In this document: piece after piece, positions 8,865-17,804 of the stretch
How positions within the stretch are numbered: the stretch's first letter is position 1
How the letters are laid out: each line of letters starts with the position of its first letter
Notes under the pieces: model-generated
Database searches by the model: none
What the model saw: only the letters and a program-made list of their open reading frames with translations
Told to the model about the DNA's origin: nothing
Made by a program: the position numbers and the translations under genes
NCBI GenBank assembly: GCA_019232985.1
Contig: JAFAMW010000013.1
Location: 20,338-84,337 of the forward strand
DNA length: 64,000 nucleotides
From: Roseateles sp.
Lineage (GTDB): Bacteria > Pseudomonadota > Gammaproteobacteria > Burkholderiales > Burkholderiaceae
Reading direction: 5' to 3'

Positions 8865-9467
8865 TTGCGACCCGGTCGGTCGGTCTGCGCGCGCTGCGGG
8901 CGGCCCAGCGCGACCTGCCTTTGCGGTCTGCTGCCCGGCGTCCCGCTGATGAATCGGGTAGCGCTACTCGTGCTGCAGCATCCGGACGAAGCGCGTGAAG
9001 CCAAGGGCACGGCCCCGCTGCTGCGCCTGGGGCTGGCCGGCTGCGAGCTGCGGATCGGCGAGCATTTCGACCCGCCCGAGCCCGTGCCGGGGCGCGATGA
9101 CTGGCTGCTCTACCCCGCCGACGGCGATGCACCGGCGCCAATGCCATCGGTGCCGGCGCCCGGCGCGCTGCGCCTGATCGTGCTCGACGCGACCTGGCGC
9201 AAGAGCCGGCGCATGCTGGCCGAGAACCCCTGGCTCCAGGCCTTGCCGCGGCTCGCCCTCGGCGAGGCCGCCCCCTCTCGCTATGCAGCACTGCGCAAGG
9301 CGCGTCGCGGCGGCCAGCTTGCCACGCTGGAGGCGGTGCTGCTGGCGCTGCATGAGCTCGAGGCGCCGCCCGGCTCCGACCCCGTCTCCGGGCCCTACGC
9401 GCCGCTGTGGCAGGCCTTCGAGCGCTTCGTCGCGGCTTCGGTGGCGCGCTGGACTCCGCCCAAGTAG
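8865..9467 (+). CDS. DTW domain protein (probable tRNA acp3U aminocarboxypropyltransferase)
   Basis: The product has the DTW-domain hallmarks: an N-terminal cysteine motif CARCGRPSATCLC, a QHPDEAREAKGT segment, and the DTW-type core LDATWRKSRRM (D-A-T-W variant). Proteins of this family (TapT/YfiP in E. coli) transfer the 3-amino-3-carboxypropyl group of SAM to uridine 47 of tRNA. No ATG precedes the cysteine motif in this frame. TTG at 8865 (preceded by AAGGA, very close) or CTG at 8853 (overlapping the upstream stop) are the candidate starts; TTG gives 200 residues. The unusual start lowers certainty of the 5' boundary only. Confidence 0.8.
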   Translation: MRPGRSVCARCGRPSATCLCGLLPGVPLMNRVALLVLQHPDEAREAKGTAPLLRLGLAGCELRIGEHFDPPEPVPGRDDWLLYPADGDAPAPMPSVPAPGALRLIVLDATWRKSRRMLAENPWLQALPRLALGEAAPSRYAALRKARRGGQLATLEAVLLALHELEAPPGSDPVSGPYAPLWQAFERFVAASVARWTPPK

Positions 9468-9471
9468 ACGC

Positions 9472-11355
9472 TTACTTCTGCGCCGTCAGCGCCTCGAGCT
9501 CGTCCATCACGCGGTTCATGCGGCGCACGACGGCACGGTAGGGTTCCGGCGACGCCAGGTCCACGCCCGCCGCCTTGACGAGCTGGTAGGGCTCGGCCGA
9601 GGCGCCGGCCTCGAGCAGCTTGAAGTAGCGCTCGCGCAGCGCGGTGTCGCCCTTGCCGATGCCCTCGGCGAAGTAGGCGGCGGCACTGACGCAGGTGGCG
9701 TACTGGTAGACGTAGAAGTCCGTATAGAAGTGCGGGATGTAGGCCCACTCGATGCCGTAGAGGTCGTCGATGTGGACCACGCCCTCCGCGTCGCCGTGGT
9801 AGCGCTTGAGCAGGCCGAGGTACAGCTTCGTGAGCATCTCGCCCGTGATGGGCTCGCCCCGCTCGGCCGCCTGGTGCGCCGCGAGCTCGAACTCGGCGAA
9901 CATCGCCTGGCGGAAGAAGGTGCCGCGCAGGTTCTCGAGTTCCTGGCTCAGCGCGAAGATCTTCTCGGCCTTGCCCTGGGCGTGGGCGACCATGTAGTCG
10001 GCCAGCAGCAGCTCGTTGGCGGTGGACGGGATCTCGGCGATGAAGGTCGAGTAGTCCGAGGTCTCGAAGGGCTGGGTGTGGTCGGTGTACACCGTGTGCA
10101 TGGCGTGGCCCCACTCGTGGGCCAGCGTCGAGACGCTGGTGTAGTCGCCGTTGAAGCTCATCAGCAGGTAGGGATGCACGTCGTAGGCCGCGCCGTTCAT
10201 GTAGGCGCCCGAGCGCTTGCCGCGCTGGACATTGGAGTCCATCCAGTTGCCCTTGAAGCCGGCGGCCAGCCGCGCCTCGTACTCGCTGCCCATGGGCTTG
10301 AGCGCCTCCAGCGTCAGCGCCTCGGCCTCGGCCACGGTGTAGTTCGTGCGCGAAGGCTTGGCCAGCGGCACGTAGATGTCGGAGTAGCGCGCTTCCGTGA
10401 GGCCGAGCATCCTGCTGCGCAGCTTGAAGTAGCGATGCAGCGTCGGCAGGCCGGCGTTCGCCTCCTTCACGAGCGTCGTGTAGACCGCCTCGGGAATGTT
10501 GTCGCCGCCCTGCGCCATGGCCAGGCTGCTGTCGTACTTGCGCGCGCGGGCCTGGAAGACGGTGCCGCGCAACTCGGCCGCGTAGACGGCACCGATCGTG
10601 CGCTCGAAGGCCTTGTAGACCGGCCAGAAGGCCTTGAAGACCTGCTCACGCACCTTCGGATCTGGATCGGCGCGATACGCCACGTATTTTTCCTGGTCCA
10701 GCGTGACCTTCTTGCCGCGGATCGTGAGGGTCGGCCAGGGCAGGTCGGCGTTGGTGAGCAGGCTGTAAATGGACTGCGGCTGCTGCAACGGGTCGGCCGC
10801 GGCGGCCAGCAGCGACTCCTCGCCCGGCGCCAGCGTGTGCTGCGCGAGCCGCAGCGTCGTCTCGAGCAGGTAGCGGTGCTTGGCCAGGCCCGGCGTTGCG
10901 GCGAGCCAGGCGTGGATCTTGTCGGCGCCGATCGCGGTGACTTCAGGTGTGACCCAGGCCGTCGCTTCGCCGAACTTGTTGGCCGTGGCATCGGCGAGCT
11001 GGTTGCGTGCCTGGTTCTCGGTCACGCGCGTATCGGCGTCCGCGGCCAGCGAGGCGTAGACGGCCAGGCGGTAGATGCGGCGGCGCAGCGCAGCGGCCTG
11101 GTCGAGCCCGGCCTGCAGCTTTTCGGCGCTGGTGCCCAGCGTGCCCTTGAGCGCGCCGAGCTGGGTGAGATCGGCCAGGATGGCCTGGCGCTCGGTGTCC
11201 CAGGCCGCGGGCGTGGCGTAGAGCGGGCGCAGGTCCCAGCTGCCCGCGGCGACGGCCTCGGTCGAAGCGGCTGCGGGTGCCGCGGCCGGTGCGGCGAGCG
11301 CCGGCTCGGCGGTGAACAAGGCGGTGAGGGCCAGGGCGAGGGCAGTGCGCTTCAT
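9472..11355 (-). CDS. Exported M3 family oligoendopeptidase (PepF-like)
   Basis: A 627-residue zinc peptidase with the M3 active-site motif HEWGH in STLAHEWGHAMHT, followed by the third-ligand region around SDYSTFIAEIPSTANE. Unlike most cytosolic PepF enzymes it starts with a Sec signal peptide (MKRTALALALTALFTAEPALA, cleavage near residue 21), so it should act in the periplasm or outside. It hydrolyses short oligopeptides. The gene converges with the DTW gene (4-base gap) and has no obvious operon partner. Confidence 0.92.
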   Translation of the reverse strand: MKRTALALALTALFTAEPALAAPAAAPAAASTEAVAAGSWDLRPLYATPAAWDTERQAILADLTQLGALKGTLGTSAEKLQAGLDQAAALRRRIYRLAVYASLAADADTRVTENQARNQLADATANKFGEATAWVTPEVTAIGADKIHAWLAATPGLAKHRYLLETTLRLAQHTLAPGEESLLAAAADPLQQPQSIYSLLTNADLPWPTLTIRGKKVTLDQEKYVAYRADPDPKVREQVFKAFWPVYKAFERTIGAVYAAELRGTVFQARARKYDSSLAMAQGGDNIPEAVYTTLVKEANAGLPTLHRYFKLRSRMLGLTEARYSDIYVPLAKPSRTNYTVAEAEALTLEALKPMGSEYEARLAAGFKGNWMDSNVQRGKRSGAYMNGAAYDVHPYLLMSFNGDYTSVSTLAHEWGHAMHTVYTDHTQPFETSDYSTFIAEIPSTANELLLADYMVAHAQGKAEKIFALSQELENLRGTFFRQAMFAEFELAAHQAAERGEPITGEMLTKLYLGLLKRYHGDAEGVVHIDDLYGIEWAYIPHFYTDFYVYQYATCVSAAAYFAEGIGKGDTALRERYFKLLEAGASAEPYQLVKAAGVDLASPEPYRAVVRRMNRVMDELEALTAQK

Positions 11356-11462
11356 GGCGATTGGGGCGGAGTTTCAGTGCGCCGGATTGTCCCGGTGCGC
11401 CGCCGGCCTGCCATTCGCCATGCCCTGGTAAACCCGCAGCCCGGACGCGGGCTACCAGCGGA

Positions 11463-12245
11463 TTACTGCATCGACCATCCGTGGCTGACGATCAGCGACT
11501 GTCCGGTCAAGGCATTGCTTTCGAAGCCTGCGAACAGCAGCGCGACCTGGGCCACGTCGTCGGTCGTCGTGAATTCGCCGTCGACGGTGTCCTTGAGCAT
11601 GACCTTCTTGACCACGTCGTCCTCGCTGATGCCCAGCGTCTGGGCCTGCTCGGGGATCTGCTTGTCGACCAGCGGCGTGCGCACGAAGCCGGGGCAGATC
11701 ACGTTGGCGCGCACGCCGTGCTGCGCGCCCTCCTTGGCGACCGTCTTGCACAGGCCGATCAGGCCGTGCTTGGCCGTGATGTAGGGCGCCTTCAGCAGCG
11801 AGGCCTCCTTGGAGTGCACCGAGCCCATGTAGATCACGCTGCCGCCGCGGCCCTGCGCATACATGCGCTTGAGGCAGGCCCGCGTGGTCAGGAAGGCGCC
11901 GTCGAGGTGGATGGCCAGCATCTTCTTCCAGTCCGCGAAGGTGAATTCCTCGACGCGATGGACGATCTGGATGCCGGCGTTGGAGACGAGGATGTCGATG
12001 CCGCCGAAGGCCTGGGCGCCGGCCTCGACCGAGGCCTCGACCTGCTCTTCGTTGGTCACGTCGACGGCCACGCCGATGGCCTGGCCGCCCGCCGCCACGA
12101 TCTCGGCCGCCGCCGCGTCGGCCGCCGCCTTGTTCAGGTCGGCGATGACGATCTTGGCGCCTTCCTGCGCGTAGACCTCGGCGATGCGCTTGCCGATGCC
12201 GCTGGCCGCGCCGGTGACGTAGGCGACCTTGTCCTTGAGCTTCAT
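11463..12245 (-). CDS. 3-hydroxybutyrate dehydrogenase (SDR family)
   Basis: The 260-residue protein matches D-3-hydroxybutyrate dehydrogenases in length and sequence style: TGAASGIG cofactor motif at residues 11-18, SNAGIQIV, catalytic serine in [17 protein letters not shown] with the catalytic tyrosine and lysine, and the C-terminal [13 protein letters not shown] characteristic of the BdhA group. It oxidises (R)-3-hydroxybutyrate to acetoacetate with NAD, as in polyhydroxybutyrate breakdown. Nested inverted repeats lie immediately upstream (12260-12313). No PHB genes are nearby. Confidence 0.88.
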   Translation of the reverse strand: MKLKDKVAYVTGAASGIGKRIAEVYAQEGAKIVIADLNKAAADAAAAEIVAAGGQAIGVAVDVTNEEQVEASVEAGAQAFGGIDILVSNAGIQIVHRVEEFTFADWKKMLAIHLDGAFLTTRACLKRMYAQGRGGSVIYMGSVHSKEASLLKAPYITAKHGLIGLCKTVAKEGAQHGVRANVICPGFVRTPLVDKQIPEQAQTLGISEDDVVKKVMLKDTVDGEFTTTDDVAQVALLFAGFESNALTGQSLIVSHGWSMQ

Positions 12246-12259
12246 GGGATCCTCCGTTG

Positions 12260-12313
12260 ATGCAGGGTGGGAACGCTGCGGCGCAGCATACGACGCCCGC
12301 CTTGGCCCTGCAT
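12260..12313. promoter_or_regulatory. Nested inverted repeats upstream of the 3-hydroxybutyrate dehydrogenase gene
   Basis: ATGCAGGG at 12260-12267 is repeated inverted as CCCTGCAT at 12306-12313, enclosing a tighter dyad GCTGCG-G-CGCAGC at 12275-12287. The block lies 15-68 bases upstream of the dehydrogenase start and downstream of the radical SAM stop. It could be an operator or a transcript stem. No T-run follows, so a classical terminator is unlikely. Confidence 0.35.
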
Positions 12314-12339
12314 GACAGCGGCCCGCGCGGGGCCGGCGC

Positions 12340-14265
12340 TCAGCGCGCGGTTTCAGCCAGCGCGCGGGCGATGCGGTGCCGGTTCACGGTCGGCTTGGGC
12401 ACGCGCACGTCGAACCACTGGCGCACGTCGCTGTCCACGCCGATGCCGTGCATGAAGTTGTAGATCGCCTTCTTGAGCGCGCGGCCCATGGCGTCGTGAT
12501 CGGTGCCGGTCGGGTCGACGAAGCCCACGTCGTTCTTGGCGAAGGGGCTGTCGGGCAGTGGCAGCAGCGTGACGCCGTAGTCCTGCGGGTTCAGCCCGAC
12601 GGGCGAATGCACGGTGCAGGCAAAGCGGTGGAAGAAGCCGCTGTGGATGCAGCCGTTCTCGAAGAGCTGGCGCACGTACTCGAGCGCGTCCACCGTGTCC
12701 TGCACCGTCTGCGTCGGAAAGCCGTACATCAGGTAGGCGTGGACGAGGATGCCGGCATCGGCAAAGGCCTTGGTCACGCGCGCGACCTGGTCGACGCTGA
12801 CGCCCTTCTTCATCAGACCGAGCAGGCGGTCCGAGGCGACCTCGAGCCCGCCCGAGATCGCCACGCAGCCGCTCTCGGCGAGGCGCTCGCACAGGTCCGG
12901 CGTGAAGGTCTTTTCGAAGCGCACATTGCCCCACCAGCTGATGGCCGTGCCGCGCCGCGAGATCTCCTCGGCCAGGGCCTTGAGCGCCTTGGGCGGCGCG
13001 GCCTCGTCGACGAAGTGAAAGCCCGTCTCGCCGGTCTCGTGCACGATGGCCTCGATGCGGTCGACCAGCGTCGTCGCCGACGCGGCCTCGTAGCGCGAGA
13101 TGTAGTCCAGGCTGACGTCGCAGAAACTGCACTTCTTCCAGTAGCAGCCATGCGCGACGGTGAGCTTGTTCCAGCGCCCGTCGCTCCAGAGCCGGTTCAT
13201 GGGGTTGAGCATGTCCAGCAGCGAGAGGTAGCGCTCCAGCGGCAGGCCGTCCCAGGTTGGCGTGCCGACGTCCTCGAAGGGCACGTCCGGCTCGGCCATG
13301 TTGACGTAGCGAACCACGCCGTCCTCGCGCACGAAGGTGCGCACCAGGCGCGAGCGCCCGCGCCGGCCCTGCAGGTGCTCGATCAGCGCGAGCAGCGGAC
13401 GCTCGCCGGCGTCGAGCGTGACGAAGTCGAAGTCGTCGAAGACGCGCGGCTCGGCGAGCTCGCGCAGCTCGGTGTTGACGAAGCCGCCGCCGAGCACGAT
13501 CGGCAGCTCGGGCCAGCGCGCCCTGATCGTGCGCGCGATGCGGAAGGCCGCGTAGACCGCGCCGGGGAAGGGCACCGACAGCAGCACGAGGCTGGGCTGA
13601 TGACGCTCGACCGCGGCTTCGGCCAGGCGGGTGAGCTCGCGGTCGATCAGGTTGGGCGGCGCGGCGAGCGCCTCGGCGAGCGGATCGAAGGTCGGTTGCG
13701 CGGTGGCGAGCTTCTCGGCGTAGCGCACGAACTCGAAGCGCGGGTCGACGGCCTCGCGCAGCACGTCGGCGAGGTCGTTCAGGTAGAGCGTCGCGAGGTG
13801 GCGCGCGCGGTCCTGCAGGCCGAGGGCGCCGAAGGCCCAGGCGAGGGGGTCCTCGCCAGAATCGTCGTCAGCCGCGCCGTAGGCGTCGAGCTGGGCGAAG
13901 CGCGGGCCCTCGGGCAGGTAGCGGCGCGCGTTGATGCGGTGCGCGAGCGTCGCGTCACCGCCCTGCAGGAAGCGGATCGTCGGGTCGACGGTCGCGACGT
14001 AGCGTTCGTGTTCGTCGAGGAAGGCCGCAAGCGTCGGGCTCGGCCGGGCGGCGGCGGCTGCGCGCGCGGGCTCGGCCAGGGCCGCGACGCCGGCGCGCGA
14101 GAACAGCGCGAGCACGAGCTCGAGCGCGAGGTCCTGCTGGACCGCGGCGATGCCACGCGAGCGCAGGAAGCCGGTCAGGTAGGCGGTCGACGGGTAGGGC
14201 GTGTTGAGCTGCGTCATCGGCGGAATCAGCGACAGCACGCGCCAGCCGGAAGGCTGAGGAAGCAT
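12340..14265 (-). CDS. B12-binding domain radical SAM protein
   Basis: The 641-residue product carries an N-terminal cobalamin-binding-like Rossmann region (ending in the [19 protein letters not shown] and [11 protein letters not shown] segments) and a central radical SAM barrel. The cluster motif is C374-YWKK-C379-SF-C382, a CX4CX2C spacing rather than the usual CX3CX2C. Later segments [17 protein letters not shown] and [13 protein letters not shown] are typical of B12-radical SAM enzymes. The reaction is unknown; family members do methylations and ring rearrangements. It is transcribed divergently from the LysR gene, 102 bases away. Confidence 0.85.
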   Translation of the reverse strand: MLPQPSGWRVLSLIPPMTQLNTPYPSTAYLTGFLRSRGIAAVQQDLALELVLALFSRAGVAALAEPARAAAAARPSPTLAAFLDEHERYVATVDPTIRFLQGGDATLAHRINARRYLPEGPRFAQLDAYGAADDDSGEDPLAWAFGALGLQDRARHLATLYLNDLADVLREAVDPRFEFVRYAEKLATAQPTFDPLAEALAAPPNLIDRELTRLAEAAVERHQPSLVLLSVPFPGAVYAAFRIARTIRARWPELPIVLGGGFVNTELRELAEPRVFDDFDFVTLDAGERPLLALIEHLQGRRGRSRLVRTFVREDGVVRYVNMAEPDVPFEDVGTPTWDGLPLERYLSLLDMLNPMNRLWSDGRWNKLTVAHGCYWKKCSFCDVSLDYISRYEAASATTLVDRIEAIVHETGETGFHFVDEAAPPKALKALAEEISRRGTAISWWGNVRFEKTFTPDLCERLAESGCVAISGGLEVASDRLLGLMKKGVSVDQVARVTKAFADAGILVHAYLMYGFPTQTVQDTVDALEYVRQLFENGCIHSGFFHRFACTVHSPVGLNPQDYGVTLLPLPDSPFAKNDVGFVDPTGTDHDAMGRALKKAIYNFMHGIGVDSDVRQWFDVRVPKPTVNRHRIARALAETAR

Positions 14266-14367
14266 GGGCCGTATTTTGCCAGCCGCCCCCCGCGCGGATC
14301 GGGCTTACCCGCAGGCGCGGCCGCCGGCGCGGCACGCCGGCCCGGCCACGCGTATCCTGCGCGCGGC

Positions 14368-15312
14368 ATGAACCTGCTCGTCTCGCTCAAATACCTGGTC
14401 GCGCTCGACGACCACCGGCATTTCGGCCGCGCGGCGCTCAGCTGCAACGTCACGCAGCCGGCGCTGTCGAACGCGCTGCGCGCGCTCGAGGGCCATTTCG
14501 ACACGGCCATCGTCAAGCGCGGCCGCGCGTTCGCGGGCTTCACGGCCGAGGGCGAGCGCATCCTCGCGAGCGCGCGGCGCATCCTGCACGAGCACGAGCG
14601 GCTCCAGCAGGACCTGCACAGCGGCGCGGCGAGCCCGGTCGGCCACCTGACGCTCGGCGCCGTGCCCACGGCGATCCCGATCGCCGCGCGCTTCGCGGCG
14701 ATGCTGCAGGCGCGCCATGCGGGCCTGCGCCCGGTCGTGCGCTCGCTGAGCTCGAGCGAGCTCGAGACCGGCCTCGAGAGCCTCGCGCTCGACCTCGCGC
14801 TCGGCTATACCGAGCGCGTCGACGCGGGCCGCCCGCAGCTGCGCGTGATCCCGCAGTACGACGAGCATTACTTCCTGCTCTCGCGCGGCGCGGCGGGCGG
14901 CGCGGGCCTGACGCGCGGCGCGCCGCTCGACTGGGCCGAGGCCGGCGCGCTGCCGCTGTGCCTGCTCAGCGCCGAGATGCACAACCGCACGCTGATGGAC
15001 CGCGCGCTGCGCGCGGCCTGCGGCCGCGTCGTCGCGCCGGTGATCGAGACCAACTCGATCCTCACGCTCGCGCTGAGCGTGCGCGCCGGCGCGGTGCACA
15101 GCATCATGCCGGGCGCGCTCGTCGGCACGCTGCGCGGCGACGCCGGGCTCGTCGCGCGGCCGCTGCGCGCGCCGCAGCTGGTCGTGCCGATCGCGTTCAT
15201 GGTCCACGCGGGCGCCCAGCCGGCGCGCGCGCTCGAGGCCGCGCTCGCGTTCGCGGCCGACCCGGCCTGGCAAGAGCAGGTCGCGCGCCATGCCGGTCAG
15301 TTGGCCGGTTAG
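14368..15312 (+). CDS. LysR family regulator, probable formate dehydrogenase regulator
   Basis: A 314-residue LysR protein. The N-terminal winged helix contains HFGRAALSCNVTQPALSNAL with the recognition helix near residues 20-40, followed by an effector domain with the LGAVPTAIPI segment typical of LysR regulators of fds operons. It lies directly upstream of the OFA transporter and fdsGBAD genes in the same direction, as fdsR does in Cupriavidus. A dyad fitting a LysR box (15354-15374) sits between it and the transporter. Formate or a related metabolite as effector is inferred from context. Confidence 0.85.
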   Translation: MNLLVSLKYLVALDDHRHFGRAALSCNVTQPALSNALRALEGHFDTAIVKRGRAFAGFTAEGERILASARRILHEHERLQQDLHSGAASPVGHLTLGAVPTAIPIAARFAAMLQARHAGLRPVVRSLSSSELETGLESLALDLALGYTERVDAGRPQLRVIPQYDEHYFLLSRGAAGGAGLTRGAPLDWAEAGALPLCLLSAEMHNRTLMDRALRAACGRVVAPVIETNSILTLALSVRAGAVHSIMPGALVGTLRGDAGLVARPLRAPQLVVPIAFMVHAGAQPARALEAALAFAADPAWQEQVARHAGQLAG

Positions 15313-15353
15313 CGCCCCACCGGGGTTTTGCAGAGGGTCACTAAGGATCACCC

Positions 15354-15374
15354 GCGATTCGCGGCGCGAATCGC
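15354..15374. promoter_or_regulatory. LysR-type operator dyad upstream of the formate operon
   Basis: A perfect 9-bp inverted repeat, GCGATTCGC and GCGAATCGC separated by GGC, contains the T-N11-A form ATTC-N7-GAAT. Its centre lies about 64 bases upstream of the transcription start predicted from the promoter at 15393-15421, the position where LysR activators normally bind. The adjacent LysR protein is the natural candidate. Confidence 0.6.
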
Positions 15375-15392
15375 ACCATTCCGGGAAAAAAT

Positions 15393-15421
15393 TTGACCGG
15401 CGCGCGGGGCCTCCTCAAACT
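15393..15421 (+). promoter_or_regulatory. Sigma-70-like promoter of the OFA-fds operon
   Basis: TTGACC at 15393-15398 matches the -35 consensus in five of six positions. At 17-bp spacing it is followed by a weak -10, CAAACT at 15416-15421. A good -35 with a poor -10 fits an activator-dependent promoter. It lies downstream of the LysR dyad and 44 bases before the transporter ATG. Confidence 0.45.
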
Positions 15422-15464
15422 TGATGACGCGCGGGTACACGCGCCATCCACGAGAGGAGACGTC

Positions 15465-17105
15465 ATGACAGCAGCAGCAGTAGCAGGGGCGCCCGCCGGC
15501 GGCGGCCTGCTCGACAAGGACCGCACGATCGCCGGTCCGGGCTTCAATCGCTGGCTCGTGCCGCCGGCCGCGCTCGCGATCCACCTGTGCATCGGCATGG
15601 CCTACGGCTTCTCGGTGTTCTGGCTGCCGATGAGCAAGCTGCTCGCGGCGAACGGCGCGGCCTGCACCAAGCTCGGCTTCGTCGACGCGCTGTTCACGTC
15701 GGACTGCAACTGGACGGTCGCGCAGGTCAACCATGTCTTCGAGACCTTCATCGCGATGCTCGGCATCTCGGCCGCGCTGTGGGGCGGCTGGCTCGAGCAC
15801 GCGGGCCCGCGCAAGGCCGGCTTCATCGCCGCGCTGTGCTGGGGCGGCGGCCTGATCGTCGGCGGCTTCGGCGTGCACCTGCACCAGCTCTGGCTCGTCT
15901 ACCTCGGTTGCGGCGTGCTCGGCGGCGTCGGCCAGGGGCTCGGCTACATCACGCCGGTGTCGACGCTGATCAAGTGGTTCCCCGACCGCCGCGGCATGGC
16001 CACGGGCCTCGCGATCATGGGTTACGGCGGCGGCGCGATGATCGGCGCGCCGATCGCGGTCGCGCTGATGGGCCGCTTCGCGTCGGACGCGAACCCGCAA
16101 GGCGTCGCGCCGACGCTGATGGCGATGGGCGCGCTGTACTTCGTCGCGATGTCGCTCGGCGCGTTCGGCTTCCGCATCGCGCCGTCGGGATGGACGCCCA
16201 AGGGCTGGACCGCGCCGGCGACCGCGCAGGCGCGCGTGACGACGCGCCATGTGCACCTGAGCGAGGCCTGGAAGACGCCGCAGTTCTGGCTCGTCTGGGG
16301 CGTGCTGTGCCTGAACGTGACGGCCGGCATCGGCGTGATCTCGATGGCGAGCCCGATGTTCCAGGAGGTCTTCGGCGCGAAGCTCGTCGGCGCGGCCGAC
16401 GCGGGCGCGCTGACGGCCGCGCAGAAGGCCGCGATCGCGGCCGCGGCGGCCGGCCTGGTCGGCCTGGTCAGCCTGTTCAACAGCCTGGGCCGGATCTTCT
16501 GGGCCTCGATGTCCGACAAGCTCGGCCGGCGCAACACCTATTTCGTGTTCTTCATCCTCGGCTTTTGCCTCTACTGCCTGCTGCCGACGCTCGGCCATAT
16601 GGGCGTGGCCGGCGCGTTCGTGATCGCGGTCTGCGTGATCCTGACCATGTACGGCGGCGGCTTCGCGACCGTGCCCGCCTACCTCGCCGACCTGTTCGGC
16701 ACGCAGATGGTCGGCGCGATCCACGGCCGCCTGCTCACGGCCTGGTCGGTCGCGGGCATCGTCGGCCCGCTCGTGATCGCCGCGGTGCGCGAGAACCAGC
16801 TCGCGTCGGGCGTCGCCAGGACGCTCGTCTACGACAACACGCTGTACCTGATGGCCGGCCTGCTGTGCGCGGGCCTGGTCTGCAACTTCTTCGTCCACGC
16901 GGTCAACGCCAAACACCATATGAGCGACGAGGCGCTCGCGCGCGAACGCCAGATCGGCCACGACGCGCCGGCGTCGGGCGACGCGGCCGGGGCCGCGCGC
17001 GGCGAATTCGGTGTGATCGGCGTGGTCGCGTGGCTCGCGGTCGGCGTGCCGTTCCTGTGGGGTTTGTCGACCGCCTTGATGAAGGCGGCGGCGCTGTTCC
17101 AGTGA
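15465..17105 (+). CDS. OFA family MFS transporter (oxalate/formate antiporter-like)
   Basis: A 546-residue major facilitator protein with about 12 membrane helices. OFA-family features include the start of the first helices (IHLCIGMAYGFSVFWLP), GVLGGVGQGLGYITPVSTLIKWFPDRRGMATGLAIMGYGGGA split over two helices, and the second-half SLGRIFWASMSDKLGRRNTY. The ATG at 15465 follows a strong ribosome site (GAGAGGAG); an upstream in-frame start was rejected. OFA proteins exchange oxalate, formate or other small carboxylates. Placement between the LysR gene and fdsG suggests it supplies formate (or oxalate as its precursor) to the dehydrogenase. Confidence 0.88.
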   Translation: MTAAAVAGAPAGGGLLDKDRTIAGPGFNRWLVPPAALAIHLCIGMAYGFSVFWLPMSKLLAANGAACTKLGFVDALFTSDCNWTVAQVNHVFETFIAMLGISAALWGGWLEHAGPRKAGFIAALCWGGGLIVGGFGVHLHQLWLVYLGCGVLGGVGQGLGYITPVSTLIKWFPDRRGMATGLAIMGYGGGAMIGAPIAVALMGRFASDANPQGVAPTLMAMGALYFVAMSLGAFGFRIAPSGWTPKGWTAPATAQARVTTRHVHLSEAWKTPQFWLVWGVLCLNVTAGIGVISMASPMFQEVFGAKLVGAADAGALTAAQKAAIAAAAAGLVGLVSLFNSLGRIFWASMSDKLGRRNTYFVFFILGFCLYCLLPTLGHMGVAGAFVIAVCVILTMYGGGFATVPAYLADLFGTQMVGAIHGRLLTAWSVAGIVGPLVIAAVRENQLASGVARTLVYDNTLYLMAGLLCAGLVCNFFVHAVNAKHHMSDEALARERQIGHDAPASGDAAGAARGEFGVIGVVAWLAVGVPFLWGLSTALMKAAALFQ

Positions 17106-17138
17106 GCGAGGGCTTCGGGCAAGTTAAGGTGTTGGACC

Positions 17139-17804
17139 ATGCAAGCAGTCGAGAAACCCGATAGAGGCGGCGCCGAAGTTCGCCTCGGCTCGCCCGGCGA
17201 GCTGCGCGAGAAATTGCGCAGCCTCGTGCCGCCCCCGCTCGCGCCGGCAGTCGCGGCGGCCGTGAACGCGGCAATCGCGGCCTGGCGCGACGAACCCGGC
17301 GGCCTGCTGCCCCTGCTCCACGCGGTCCAGGACGCGCTCGGCTACGTGCCGCCCGAAGCGCTGCCCGCGATCGCGAAGGCGATGGGCCTGTCGCGCGCCG
17401 AAGTCCACGGCGTCGTCAGCTATTACCACCACTTCCGCGACGCGCCGTCCGCGCCGCACCGGCTCGAGCTGTGCCGCGCCGAGGCCTGCCAGGCGATGGG
17501 CGCCGACGCGCTGCTCGCCCACGCCGAGCGCCGCCTCGGCTGCGGCCTGCACGGCCGCAGCGCCGACGGCCGCGTCGCGCTCGAACCGGTCTACTGCCTG
17601 GGCCTGTGCTCGACCGCGCCGAGCGCGCTGCTCGACGGCCAGCCGCAGGGCCGCGTGACGCCCGAGCGGCTCGACGCGCTGCTCGCGCAGACGCTTGGCG
17701 CGAAGGGGGCCGCGGCCGGCCACGCAGCGCCGGGCCGCCCCAGGCAAGTGGCCATCCCCTCGGGGGATCGGCCGATGTACGCATCGGACGAGGGGCAGAC
17801 ATGA
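17139..17804 (+). CDS. fdsG: NAD-dependent formate dehydrogenase gamma subunit
   Basis: FdsG is the NuoE-like [2Fe-2S] subunit of the cytoplasmic molybdenum formate dehydrogenase. The conserved parts are PLLHAVQDALGYVPPEAL, VVSYYHHF, and four cluster cysteines in LCRAEACQAMG and PVYCLGLCSTAPS. At 221 residues it is longer than usual FdsG proteins (about 150-180 from memory). Roughly the last 35-40 residues (GHAAPGRPRQVAIPSGD and on) have no counterpart I know, and are encoded by a hairpin-rich stretch that resembles an extragenic repeat. The stop overlaps the fdsB start (ATGA). Confidence 0.9.
   Translation: MQAVEKPDRGGAEVRLGSPGELREKLRSLVPPPLAPAVAAAVNAAIAAWRDEPGGLLPLLHAVQDALGYVPPEALPAIAKAMGLSRAEVHGVVSYYHHFRDAPSAPHRLELCRAEACQAMGADALLAHAERRLGCGLHGRSADGRVALEPVYCLGLCSTAPSALLDGQPQGRVTPERLDALLAQTLGAKGAAAGHAAPGRPRQVAIPSGDRPMYASDEGQT
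17754..17787. repeat. Hairpin-rich REP-like stretch inside the 3' end of fdsG
   Basis: Two consecutive hairpins, ATCCCC-TCG-GGGGAT (17754-17768) and CCGATG-TACG-CATCGG (17772-17787), follow a GC-rich stretch beginning near 17720. This arrangement resembles the extragenic palindromic elements of Comamonadaceae-type genomes, but here it is read as the C-terminal tail of FdsG. Assignment to a repeat family is from memory and needs a genome-wide copy count. Confidence 0.45.
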
